DNA from: Bacillota bacterium
GTDB lineage: Bacteria > Bacillota > Dethiobacteria > Dethiobacterales > Dethiobacteraceae
Assembly (NCBI GenBank): GCA_012800215.1
Contig: JAAZJT010000132.1
Location: forward strand, 1-20,648
Length of the DNA: 20,648 nt
Direction: 5' to 3'
Below, one piece after another: positions 13,964-20,648 of the stretch; position 1 is the first letter of the stretch, and every line of letters starts with the position of its first letter. Under the pieces are notes generated by a model. That model saw only the letters and a program-made list of their open reading frames with translations, had not been told where the DNA came from and ran no database searches. Position numbers and translations under genes: made by a program.

Positions 13964-15178
13964 GTGCGTATACTTGTGCAAAAATTCGGTGGTTCATCAC
14001 TGGCAACGCCGGAACTAAGGCAGCAAGTACTGCAGCATATTTTACAAGCACACGACAAAGGGAAAAAAGTCGTAGTGGTTGTGTCGGCGATGGGACGGAA
14101 AGGTGATAGTTTTGCAACGGATACTTTATTGGATTTTTTTTCACAAGTAGTAGCAAATCCACCAGTGCGTGAAAGGGACCTGGTGCTGTCTTGTGGAGAA
14201 GTGATAGCTGCGGCTGTGATGGCAGCTGAAATAATTCAGGCAGGTCATGCTGCCGTTGCATTTACGGGCTGGCAGGCTGGTGTTATTACAGAAGAAGTAT
14301 TTGGGCAGGCAGAAATAATTCGTATTAAAAAAGAGCGTATATTAAAGCAGCTGCAGGAAGGGAAAATAGTCGTTGTCGCCGGTTTTCAGGGTGTTACCGA
14401 AAATGGAGAAATAACCACATTGGGAAGAGGCGGTTCTGATACTTCAGCTGTAGCTATTGCAGCTGCTTTGGAAGCTGAGCAGGTAGAGATTTACTCTGAT
14501 GTGGCAGCGGTAATGACAGCAGACCCGCGGTTAGTACCGGAAGCTAAACCCATAAGAAATATAGGCTATCAGGAAGTGTTACAAATGGCTCGTGAAGGAG
14601 CCAAAGTAATTCACCCGCGTGCCGTTGATATTGCACTGCAATATAATTTACCACTAGTGTTAAAGAAGACTGGCATGCCGGATCAAGGAACTTTAGTTAC
14701 ACATCAAAAGCTAATAGATGGAAAATCATTAATGGCAAAAACTAAAATTGTAACTGGAATTACACATGTGACTGATTTAGTGCAGGTGACAGTTCCCCAG
14801 GCCGACAATAATCAGGTGGAAGAAATATTAAAACAACTTTCTGCTGCCGGTATTAGCATAGATTTAATTAGCTTCTCACCACAGGATAAAATGTTTACTG
14901 TAGATGGTTCGGAATGTAGTCAGGTTAAACAAATATTGCAGGCGCTTGGGTTTGCGGCACAAATTAAGAAGGGTGTGGCAAAAGTTACAGTAGTTGGTTT
15001 TGGAATGCGGGGTGTACCCGGTGTAATGTCGCGGATAGTAACTGCTTTAAATCGTGTGCAAGTGCCCATTTTACAGACGGCGGATTCACATCTAAATATT
15101 TCTTGTTTAATTCCTGAAAAAGATGTTGCAAGTGCTGTTCGTTCTTTGCACCAAGAATTTGGTTTAGAGGAAGAATAA
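13964..15178 (+). CDS. dapG: Aspartate kinase (DapG type)
   Basis: This enzyme phosphorylates aspartate, the entry step to diaminopimelate, lysine, dipicolinate and the threonine/methionine branch. The 404 residues contain the kinase domain with KFGGSSL (7-13), the segment TTLGRGGSDTSAVAIAAAL, and DPRLVPEAKPI. Two ACT domains form the C-terminal part from about residue 263 and serve feedback control. In B. subtilis the isozyme at this locus is inhibited by diaminopimelate. GTG 13964 is preferred because AAGGTGG lies 5 nt upstream and the N-terminus MRILVQKFGG then fits the family; GTG 13955 would add three residues. Being tightly behind dpaB, it may be read from the sigma-K promoter, which would raise precursor supply during sporulation. 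Confidence 0.95.
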   Translation: MRILVQKFGGSSLATPELRQQVLQHILQAHDKGKKVVVVVSAMGRKGDSFATDTLLDFFSQVVANPPVRERDLVLSCGEVIAAAVMAAEIIQAGHAAVAFTGWQAGVITEEVFGQAEIIRIKKERILKQLQEGKIVVVAGFQGVTENGEITTLGRGGSDTSAVAIAAALEAEQVEIYSDVAAVMTADPRLVPEAKPIRNIGYQEVLQMAREGAKVIHPRAVDIALQYNLPLVLKKTGMPDQGTLVTHQKLIDGKSLMAKTKIVTGITHVTDLVQVTVPQADNNQVEEILKQLSAAGISIDLISFSPQDKMFTVDGSECSQVKQILQALGFAAQIKKGVAKVTVVGFGMRGVPGVMSRIVTALNRVQVPILQTADSHLNISCLIPEKDVASAVRSLHQEFGLEEE

Positions 15179-15179
15179 T

Positions 15180-15208
15180 TTGAAAAAATTTACTAGGTTT
15201 GCTATAAT
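15180..15208 (+). promoter_or_regulatory. Near-consensus sigma-A promoter of dapA
   Basis: TTGAAA (15180-15185), a 17-nt spacer and TATAAT (15203-15208), with TG ahead of the -10. It begins 2 nt after the dapG stop and would start transcripts near 15215, leaving a leader of about 25 nt. This allows vegetative dapA expression independent of the dpa unit. Confidence 0.8.
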
Positions 15209-15237
15209 GGCATATTATAGGCTGGAGGAAAGCTGAG

Positions 15238-16134
15238 GTGAGCTTATTGAAAGCACCTTTTGGAGAACTAGTTACTGCTATGATTACGCCATTTACTGAA
15301 AATGGTGAAGTAAGCTATGAGAATGCAGCTAAAATTGCTGATTATTTAGTGGAACATGGCAGTGACGCCATTGTTGTGGCGGGAACAACAGGAGAATCCC
15401 CTACTTTATCAAATGAGGAAAAACTTCAGTTGTTTACCACTGTAGCAAAGGCTGTTAAGGGCAAGGCTAAGGTTATTGCCGGAACCGGGTCGAATTCAAC
15501 TAAACATACAGTGGAGCTAACCAGGCAAGCTGAAGCCTGTGGTGTTGACGGTATTATGTTAGTAGTACCTTACTACAATAAACCTTCCCAGGAAGGCCTT
15601 TATCAACATTTTGCCGCTATTGCACAGTCTTCTTCACTGCCCCTGCTGCTTTACAATGTTCCGGGGCGTACTGTTGCCAATATGAGTGCCGATACTACGA
15701 TTCGTTTAGCAAAAACATTCACTAATGTGGTTGCTATTAAAGAAGCAAGTGGTGATTTGGAGCAAATTTCCCGTATTCGCAAAGATGCCCCGCAAAATTT
15801 TGCCATTTATAGCGGTGATGACTCATTGACACTGCCGATTTTAGCTGTTGGCGGCTGTGGAGTCGTTTCGGTGGCATCCCATGTAGTGGGGAAAGAAATG
15901 AAAGAAATGATTTCTGCTTTTCTGTCTGGTGACCACAAAAAAGCTTTAGCCATTCATCTTCGTTTATTACCACTGTTTAAAGCTTTATTTATCACTGCAA
16001 ATCCAACTCCAGTTAAGGGAGCATTAAGGATGTTGGGTCATCAGGTAGGACCGCTGCGTTTACCACTTGTTGATTTAAACGCTACAGAAAAGGAAATAAT
16101 ACAACAAGAGCTGCAGAAGCTGGGGTATCTTTAA
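15238..16134 (+). CDS. dapA: 4-hydroxy-tetrahydrodipicolinate synthase
   Basis: This enzyme condenses aspartate semialdehyde with pyruvate; the product feeds both diaminopimelate/lysine and, in spores, dipicolinate. The 298 residues form a TIM barrel with the family signatures: GTTGESPTL (49-57) with the hydroxyl-donating threonines, YYNKPSQEGLYQHF, YNVPGRT with Y139, and the Schiff-base lysine K168 in VAIKEASGD. GTG 15238 has GGAGG (15224-15228) 9 nt upstream. TTG 15247 with GAGGTGA 5 nt before it is a fair alternative that would shorten the protein by three residues. It has its own promoter and terminator, so it forms a single-gene unit. Confidence 0.97.
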   Translation: MSLLKAPFGELVTAMITPFTENGEVSYENAAKIADYLVEHGSDAIVVAGTTGESPTLSNEEKLQLFTTVAKAVKGKAKVIAGTGSNSTKHTVELTRQAEACGVDGIMLVVPYYNKPSQEGLYQHFAAIAQSSSLPLLLYNVPGRTVANMSADTTIRLAKTFTNVVAIKEASGDLEQISRIRKDAPQNFAIYSGDDSLTLPILAVGGCGVVSVASHVVGKEMKEMISAFLSGDHKKALAIHLRLLPLFKALFITANPTPVKGALRMLGHQVGPLRLPLVDLNATEKEIIQQELQKLGYL

Positions 16135-16138
16135 AGTA

Positions 16139-16162
16139 AAACCGTGCTTGCACGGTTTTTTT
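16139..16162 (+). terminator. Intrinsic terminator of dapA
   Basis: AAACCGTG (16139-16146) pairs with CACGGTTT (16151-16158) around the loop CTTG, followed by a T run to 16162. It starts 4 nt after the dapA stop. Confidence 0.9.
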
Positions 16163-16177
16163 ATTGGCAATAATGGT

Positions 16178-16200
16178 GCTTTATTTTCTCAAAATAAAGC
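16178..16200. repeat. Perfect 10-bp inverted repeat between dapA and RNase J
   Basis: GCTTTATTTT (16178-16187) and AAAATAAAGC (16191-16200) are exact complements around the loop CTC. No T run follows, so it is not an ordinary terminator. It could be an operator or a second, weak RNA hairpin. The rest of the 172-bp gap holds the dapA terminator and a possible promoter at 16228-16257. Confidence 0.6.
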
Positions 16201-16227
16201 TGACTTCACCGATGACAGCCGGTAAAC

Positions 16228-16257
16228 TTGCATCGCCTTTGGCAGTTCAGTTATAAT
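16228..16257 (+). promoter_or_regulatory. Possible promoter of the RNase J gene
   Basis: A perfect TATAAT (16252-16257) has TTGCAT (16228-16233) 18 nt upstream. The -35 matches only partly. The position, about 50 nt before the RNase J start and after the dapA terminator, supports it. Confidence 0.45.
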
Positions 16258-16306
16258 GTTAGCTAGTGATATTTGGTCGGAAACATAACAAAAGGAGGTG
16301 AAGCGT

Positions 16307-18016
16307 TTGGGTAACGGACAAAGTAGGAGAAGAGCGAAAATTAAACAAATAAAAAATCAGGCAAAAAAAATACAAATAATTCCCTTAGGCGGCATTGGGG
16401 AAATCGGTAAAAATATGTTTGTAATTCGCTTTGAGGACGAGATCCTTGTTATAGATGCTGGCTTATCTTTTCCTTCAGATGAAATGCTGGGCATTGACGT
16501 GGTGATCCCTGACATTACATATCTTGAGGAAAATAAAGATAAAGTTAAGGCTATTATACTTACGCATGGACATGAGGATCATATAGGTGCACTACCTTAT
16601 GTTTTGCAGCAAATAAATGTGCCGGTGTACGGCACTAAATTAACGCTGGGTTTGGTAGAGGTAAAATTGCGTGAACACCGCATGTTAAAAGACTGCACCT
16701 TAATTACAATTCGACCGGAAGATAAACTTGAACTTGGTTCATTTAAAATGGAATTCTTTCGTGTCAACCATAGTATTCCAGATTCCATTGGCATAGCTGT
16801 TAAAACTCCGGTCGGCACCATTGTGCATACGGGTGATTTTAAATTCGACCAAACTCCTGTCAGTGGTGAAATTGCAGATTATTACCGCTTAGCCAAACTG
16901 GGTGAAAAGGGTGTTCTAGTAGCCCTTTCAGACAGCACCAATGCAGAGCGCCCCGGATATACCCTTTCGGAAAGGGAAGTTGGCTCTTCCATAATGGATA
17001 TATTTCATGCAGCAAAACAGCGAATTATCTTGGCTACATTAGCTTCGAATATCCATAGGATTCAGCAGGTTATGGATGCAGCCACATATTACCAGCGAAA
17101 AGTAGCTATAGTAGGCCGCAGCATGGTTAACGTGGTGTCTATTGCTCAGGAACTTGGCTATCTGCATGTTAATGAAGGTACAATTGTAGAGATTGATGAA
17201 ATTAATAATTTGCCGCCTCATAAGGTGGTAATACTAACTACCGGCAGTCAAGGTGAGCCAATGGCGGCGCTTACACGTATCTCCATGGCTGAACATCGGA
17301 AAGTAGAAATTATGCCAGGTGATACTGTTATAATTTCCGCTACGCCCATACCTGGCAATGAAAAATTAGTGTCACGCACCATCGATAATTTATTTGCGCG
17401 TGGTGCTAATGTAATTTATGAACGTATGTCAGGTATCCATGTGTCAGGACATGCTTCGCAGGAAGAGCTAAAACTAATGTTAAATCTGCTTAAACCCAAA
17501 TATCTCATTCCGATTCATGGTGAGTATCGCCAGTTAATCCGCCACGCTGAGGTAGCCGCAAAAGTAGGCATTAAGGAAAAAAACGTCTTCATTGTTGAAA
17601 ATGGACAAATACTGGAATTTACAGCGAGATCTGGACGTGTGGCAGGCACAGTAACTTCAGGGCGAGTTTTGGTCGATGGACTAGGCGTCGGAGATGTGGG
17701 CAGCATTGTCCTGCGTGATCGCAAGTTGTTGTCTCAGGATGGGATTATTATGGTAGCTATGACAATTAACAAAACCAACGGCGAAATACTAGCTGGGCCG
17801 GAAATATACTCACGCGGTTTTGTTTATGTTCGCGAATCGGAAATGTTTTTAGATGAAGTACGCGAACATGTTTATGAAACCTTGCAAAAGGTAATGAATG
17901 GGAAAAAAACAGATTGGCCTGCAGTTAAAAACCAAATGAAAGATTCATTATCCCGCTTTGTTTGGGATAAAATGCATCGTCGCCCCATCGTCCTGCCTAT
18001 TATTATGGAGATATAG
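16307..18016 (+). CDS. rnjB: Ribonuclease J (metallo-beta-lactamase / beta-CASP)
   Basis: RNase J is an endonuclease and 5'-to-3' exonuclease central to RNA processing and decay in Firmicutes. The 569 residues start with a basic tail (RRRAKIKQIKNQAKK), then a metallo-beta-lactamase core with IIPLGGIGEIGKNM, the metal-binding HGHEDH (87-92), NHSIPDSIG and HTGDFKFD, an inserted beta-CASP domain with SNIHRIQQ and GSQGEP, the motif SGHASQEELK and HGEYR, and a C-terminal domain. TTG 16307 is preferred because AAAGGAGGTG (16291-16300) lies at good spacing; GTG 16298 overlaps that site. The place between dapA and tepA matches rnjB (ymfA) of B. subtilis, though a genome with one RNase J would often call it rnjA or simply rnj. 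Confidence 0.95.
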   Translation: MGNGQSRRRAKIKQIKNQAKKIQIIPLGGIGEIGKNMFVIRFEDEILVIDAGLSFPSDEMLGIDVVIPDITYLEENKDKVKAIILTHGHEDHIGALPYVLQQINVPVYGTKLTLGLVEVKLREHRMLKDCTLITIRPEDKLELGSFKMEFFRVNHSIPDSIGIAVKTPVGTIVHTGDFKFDQTPVSGEIADYYRLAKLGEKGVLVALSDSTNAERPGYTLSEREVGSSIMDIFHAAKQRIILATLASNIHRIQQVMDAATYYQRKVAIVGRSMVNVVSIAQELGYLHVNEGTIVEIDEINNLPPHKVVILTTGSQGEPMAALTRISMAEHRKVEIMPGDTVIISATPIPGNEKLVSRTIDNLFARGANVIYERMSGIHVSGHASQEELKLMLNLLKPKYLIPIHGEYRQLIRHAEVAAKVGIKEKNVFIVENGQILEFTARSGRVAGTVTSGRVLVDGLGVGDVGSIVLRDRKLLSQDGIIMVAMTINKTNGEILAGPEIYSRGFVYVRESEMFLDEVREHVYETLQKVMNGKKTDWPAVKNQMKDSLSRFVWDKMHRRPIVLPIIMEI

Positions 18017-18093
18017 CTACCTTAGCCGCAGTATAAGAGCTGCCGTGAGCGACCATAATAAACAGAGACACTGATGAGGATGTGATCTGCTTA

Positions 18094-18846
18094 ATGGATA
18101 TGCAACGCCGGCAGCGTACAGCACAGCCGACTAGAAGGCAAAGAACTCCATCACAACAGCCACCTGCTCAGCAGGAAAATAATAATACGCTGCAAAATAT
18201 TCAGCAGCTGGGACAAACAAGTATTCCCAATGCTCAGGAGAGTAATATTCACACCATCTCTATAATTGGGCAGATAGAAGGGCATTTACAGCTTCCGCCA
18301 CAAAATAAAACGACTAAATACGAGCATATTATTCCACAGTTAGTAGCTATCGAGCAGAATCCAAAAATTCAAGGATTACTCGTTATTCTTAATACTGTAG
18401 GAGGGGATGTGGAAGCGGGATTAGCCATTGCTGAGATGATTGATACTATTACCAAACCCACTGTATCTCTTGTTTTAGGTGGAGGGCATAGTATTGGAGT
18501 ACCCATTGCTGTAAGTACAGATTACTCCTTTATTACTGAGACTGCCACCATGACTATTCATCCCATCCGTTTGTCCGGGTTAGTGATCGGTGTTCCTCAG
18601 ACTTATGAATACTTAGATAAAATGCAGGATCGAGTTATAAAATTTGTAACTAAACATTCCCGGATTTCAGCGGAAAAATTTCGCAGGTTAATGTTTTGTA
18701 CCGACCAATTAGCACGTGATATAGGGACTGTAATGGTAGGGAAAGATGCTGTGGAAGATGGCTTAATAGACGAAGTAGGTGGTTTAGGCCAGGCTATTGC
18801 AAAGCTCCAAGAGCTGATTAACAAGAAAAATGAGGTGCTGCACTAA
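18094..18846 (+). CDS. tepA: TepA, ClpP-like protease family protein
   Basis: TepA is a ClpP-fold serine protease family protein, named in B. subtilis as translocation-enhancing protein; its substrate is unclear. The first 50 or so residues are rich in Q, R and N and look disordered. The core begins at SNIHTISIIGQIEGHLQLPP and matches TepA closely, with ILNTVGGDVEAGLAIAEM, the nucleophile region GGGHSIGVPIA (S133) and the histidine region TIHP (H156). ATG 18094 is the likely start because GTGATC lies about 7 nt upstream; GTG 18082 would add four residues with a poor site. Its stop overlaps the ylzJ-like start as TAATG, giving translational coupling. It starts 77 nt after RNase J with no terminator between. 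Confidence 0.94.
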   Translation: MDMQRRQRTAQPTRRQRTPSQQPPAQQENNNTLQNIQQLGQTSIPNAQESNIHTISIIGQIEGHLQLPPQNKTTKYEHIIPQLVAIEQNPKIQGLLVILNTVGGDVEAGLAIAEMIDTITKPTVSLVLGGGHSIGVPIAVSTDYSFITETATMTIHPIRLSGLVIGVPQTYEYLDKMQDRVIKFVTKHSRISAEKFRRLMFCTDQLARDIGTVMVGKDAVEDGLIDEVGGLGQAIAKLQELINKKNEVLH

Positions 18847-19073
18847 TGCTCTGGACTATAATACCTGTTGAAACAGTAATGGCAGGCCTTGATAATTTTC
18901 AACCTCAGTATAAGGAGCTTACTTGGAAAAATAAAACTTTGCTTGTCGAGCCACAGGGAATGGCTGAAGCAAAAGTAATACGTATTATTTCTTCTGATCC
19001 TCTGGACTACTTGAATCCACAACTGCAGCCAGGACAGATTATTAAATTAAAAGAAAATCAGCCCGTTTTTTAA
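18846..19073 (+). CDS. ylzJ: YlzJ-like protein
   Basis: This small protein has 75 residues and is found after tepA in spore formers; no biochemical role is established. The N-terminus MLWTIIPVETVMAG and the later segments KTLLVEPQGMAEAKVIRIIS and DPLDYLNPQLQPGQIIKL follow the YlzJ pattern. The ATG overlaps the tepA stop. The last six codons and the stop lie within the left arm of a perfect palindrome that serves as terminator, so the C-terminal residues ENQPVF are constrained by the hairpin. In B. subtilis spoIIIE follows; here it does not. Confidence 0.88.
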   Translation: MLWTIIPVETVMAGLDNFQPQYKELTWKNKTLLVEPQGMAEAKVIRIISSDPLDYLNPQLQPGQIIKLKENQPVF

Positions 19074-19092
19074 AAAACGGGCTGATTTTTTT
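19054..19092 (+). terminator. Perfect 36-bp palindromic terminator overlapping the end of ylzJ
   Basis: The arms at 19054-19071 and 19072-19089 are exact complements (18 bp each), with the GC part CAGCCCG/CGGGCTG and A/T tracts on both sides. T residues run from 19086 to 19092, and A residues mirror them on the left, so it could terminate in both directions. The ylzJ stop codon (19071-19073) straddles the dyad centre. Confidence 0.9.
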
Positions 19093-19199
19093 AGCAAATG
19101 ATAGAAATAGCTAACAATGTAAGGGCATGAAAAAAAAGGAAATATTATATCAGTGTTAAAGTAATATGTAGTAGGTGGAACAGTTGGGAGGGGATATAG

Positions 19200-20201
19200 A
19201 TGGATTTGCGCATCATGGTGATAATAATATTAATTCTGCTTTTATTCACAGGGTGTACGGCTACAATTACTGAACTACAAGCAGCTGAAGATATAGCTGT
19301 ATTCTATGAACAGCTATCACCTGCTAAGGGCAGTATTGAGCTGTTAGCAACATCACCATATCGCAGTAATTTACTTGTCCTAATTAAGTATGACACATTA
19401 AAGGAAGTTTCCTTTGCTGATTTATTATTAGTGGGTAAGAACGGAGTATTATCCGTAGCTTCAGTACCCATCACAGAAAAAATGGTACTGAACAAGATAA
19501 TTTATAACAAAAATCAGATCATTTATGGTTCATTGCCAGTTTGGAAAGAAAACAATGAAACAGAACCAGCGGATGATGAGGTGGTCAATCATAACAACTA
19601 TGAAGAAAAAAAGAATCAGATTATGGCAATAAATGATGACAAGGTTAATGGCACAGCTGTTATAACCCTTAGCAACTGGAAAATTATAGAGGAAGATGTT
19701 ACCATAACTCGCGGTTTTATTCTCGTTTTAGATCAAAAATCAAGCGCAGAAACCATTAAACTTTATAATGAAAGTAAAGAAATTTTAGTGCAATACAGAG
19801 ATTTAAGCAAGGGAAAAGTACAAGAAACAGAGTTTATCCCTGTAAATGAGCTGCCTTTGCCTACAACATTGCAATCTGAGGAGATTGAAGATATCCAATT
19901 TTGCCTGAACCTTGAAGCAAAAGATGAGCATCTTGTAACATGCGAAAAAGAAGTTTGGGAAGATATCATTGAATTATATAATAGTTGTTACCCACAACTA
20001 ACAAGAGCTCATCTCGACAGTAAGCAAAACCAAAAAATCGGCATTATTATTCGCCTACAAAATGATCGAACAGTGCAAATTGTCCAGAATCACAACGATT
20101 TATTTAATATAATATGGCAAAAAGGAAGTAATTTCAGTTTTTATAGCGTAACTTCAGAAGAATTTAAAAAATTATTTACAAAATATAAAGAGCTTTTCTA
20201 G
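19200..20201 (+). CDS. Putative lipoprotein of unknown function
   Basis: I do not recognise this family. The 333 residues begin with a lipoprotein signal: a hydrophobic stretch (about 3-16) and the lipobox LFTGC with C19 as the lipid-modified cysteine. The mature part is rich in charged residues, asparagine and isoleucine, with an acidic, low-complexity segment in the middle (around 115-135, NNETEPADDEV) and a further acidic stretch around 225. It contains no recognisable repeats or catalytic motif. ATG 19200 is preceded by GGGAGGGG. It stands alone behind a strong terminator, and no convincing promoter is seen in the 107-nt gap. It converges with the next gene, 10 nt away. Confidence 0.8.
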   Translation: MDLRIMVIIILILLLFTGCTATITELQAAEDIAVFYEQLSPAKGSIELLATSPYRSNLLVLIKYDTLKEVSFADLLLVGKNGVLSVASVPITEKMVLNKIIYNKNQIIYGSLPVWKENNETEPADDEVVNHNNYEEKKNQIMAINDDKVNGTAVITLSNWKIIEEDVTITRGFILVLDQKSSAETIKLYNESKEILVQYRDLSKGKVQETEFIPVNELPLPTTLQSEEIEDIQFCLNLEAKDEHLVTCEKEVWEDIIELYNSCYPQLTRAHLDSKQNQKIGIIIRLQNDRTVQIVQNHNDLFNIIWQKGSNFSFYSVTSEEFKKLFTKYKELF

Positions 20202-20211
20202 TAAATAGTTT

Positions 20212-20648
20212 TTACGTCATATTACGATAAACAAAGCGTATTTCCGCCTGATATAATCTCTCATACAGTTTGTACTCTTCTTTTTGTTTCCGTCTGGTAA
20301 AAAACATGTCAGTGAAAAAGTCCCATAAAAACACCCAACCACCTATAAAAATACCTTCTTGGGCTACTTTGAGCGGAACACTACTTACTCTACTTCCCAA
20401 GAAATAGCCAATACTTAAAAACAGCACTGACATTAACAAAGAAAAAAATATCTTTTGTTGTAATCTGGCTATATTTTTTGCAAATCTGGCAAGTGCGTAG
20501 TTGTAGTAATTGTGGTAAGCCGATATTAAGGCTTTTTCTTTGTTTTCATCCTTTTTTTCCAGCGGCATGTATAAAATAATACTTAACTCGTAATTAAGCG
20601 GGATATCCTCTGAAGAATTAAAAATATAGTCGTGAAATTCATCTTCAA
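20212..20648 (-). CDS. Membrane protein of unknown function, 5' end outside the window
   Basis: On the minus strand the frame ending at TAA (20214-20212) stays open to the right edge, giving at least 145 codons. An internal ATG at 20568 would make a 118-residue protein, but no ribosome binding site precedes it, and the residues before it (including DIPLNYELSIILY) read like real protein. The gene therefore probably begins outside the window. Two membrane segments are seen (LLMSVLFLSIGYFLG and the FIGGWVFLWDFF region), preceded by an amphipathic helical region (ALISAYHNYYNYALARFAKN) and followed by a charged C-terminal tail (RRKQKEEYKLYERLYQAE). I do not recognise the family. Confidence 0.72.
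   Translation of the reverse strand, partial: EDEFHDYIFNSSEDIPLNYELSIILYMPLEKKDENKEKALISAYHNYYNYALARFAKNIARLQQKIFFSLLMSVLFLSIGYFLGSRVSSVPLKVAQEGIFIGGWVFLWDFFTDMFFTRRKQKEEYKLYERLYQAEIRFVYRNMT

Noticed and set aside
1..20648. CRISPR array, tRNA, rRNA, insertion sequence or phage genes
   Set aside because: No spaced direct repeats, cloverleaf, rRNA, transposase or integrase signatures were seen on either strand.

Overview
This window is a stretch of conserved chromosome from an endospore-forming Firmicute, most likely in the class Clostridia. The DNA is AT-rich, ribosome binding sites are strong AAGGAGG-like sequences, and TTG and GTG starts are frequent. The gene order follows the Bacillus subtilis block truB-ribF-rpsO-pnp-ylxY...ymxH-dpaA-dpaB-dapG-dapA-rnjB-tepA-ylzJ, with insertions and losses. 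Sporulation is supported by dpaA/dpaB (dipicolinate synthase), a YlmC/YmxH protein, a YlxY-type deacetylase, TepA and YlzJ. I cannot name the species.

Layout. 1-2450: translation and RNA genes, namely the end of an nrnA-like DHH phosphoesterase, truB, ribF and rpsO, the last with its own sigma-A-like promoter and a leader hairpin. 2451-2661: an unexplained, highly structured intergenic region (nested stems plus a 7-bp pseudoknot, then a terminator-like hairpin) just ahead of pnp. 2662-4836: pnp, ending in a strong terminator. 4873-7927: a block not present at this place in B. subtilis, made of a small minus-strand Ig-like protein and a three-gene SsuA/ThiY-type ABC importer of unknown substrate. 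8028-10608: three consecutive membrane-anchored envelope proteins (two NodB-type deacetylases with altered active sites and a VanW protein). The second and third share an N-terminal module. 10671-12283: dut, a small membrane protein, ymxH and a YflT-like glycine-rich stress protein, closed by a strong terminator.

12391-16134: the dipicolinate and lysine section. A sigma-K-like promoter precedes dpaA-dpaB, followed by aspartokinase dapG, and dapA has its own near-consensus sigma-A promoter. Together these genes take aspartate to dihydrodipicolinate and on to spore dipicolinate. The expected asd gene is not between dpaB and dapG. 16307-19073: RNase J, TepA and YlzJ, closed by a perfect 36-bp palindromic terminator. 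19200-20648: a lipoprotein of unknown function and a convergent membrane protein whose frame runs off the right edge. spoIIIE, which follows ylzJ in B. subtilis, is not here.

No tRNA, rRNA, CRISPR array, transposase or attachment site was seen, and no gene-free stretch exceeds 300 bases. The best candidate for something undescribed is the folded RNA ahead of pnp. The module shared by the deacetylase and the VanW protein comes second.
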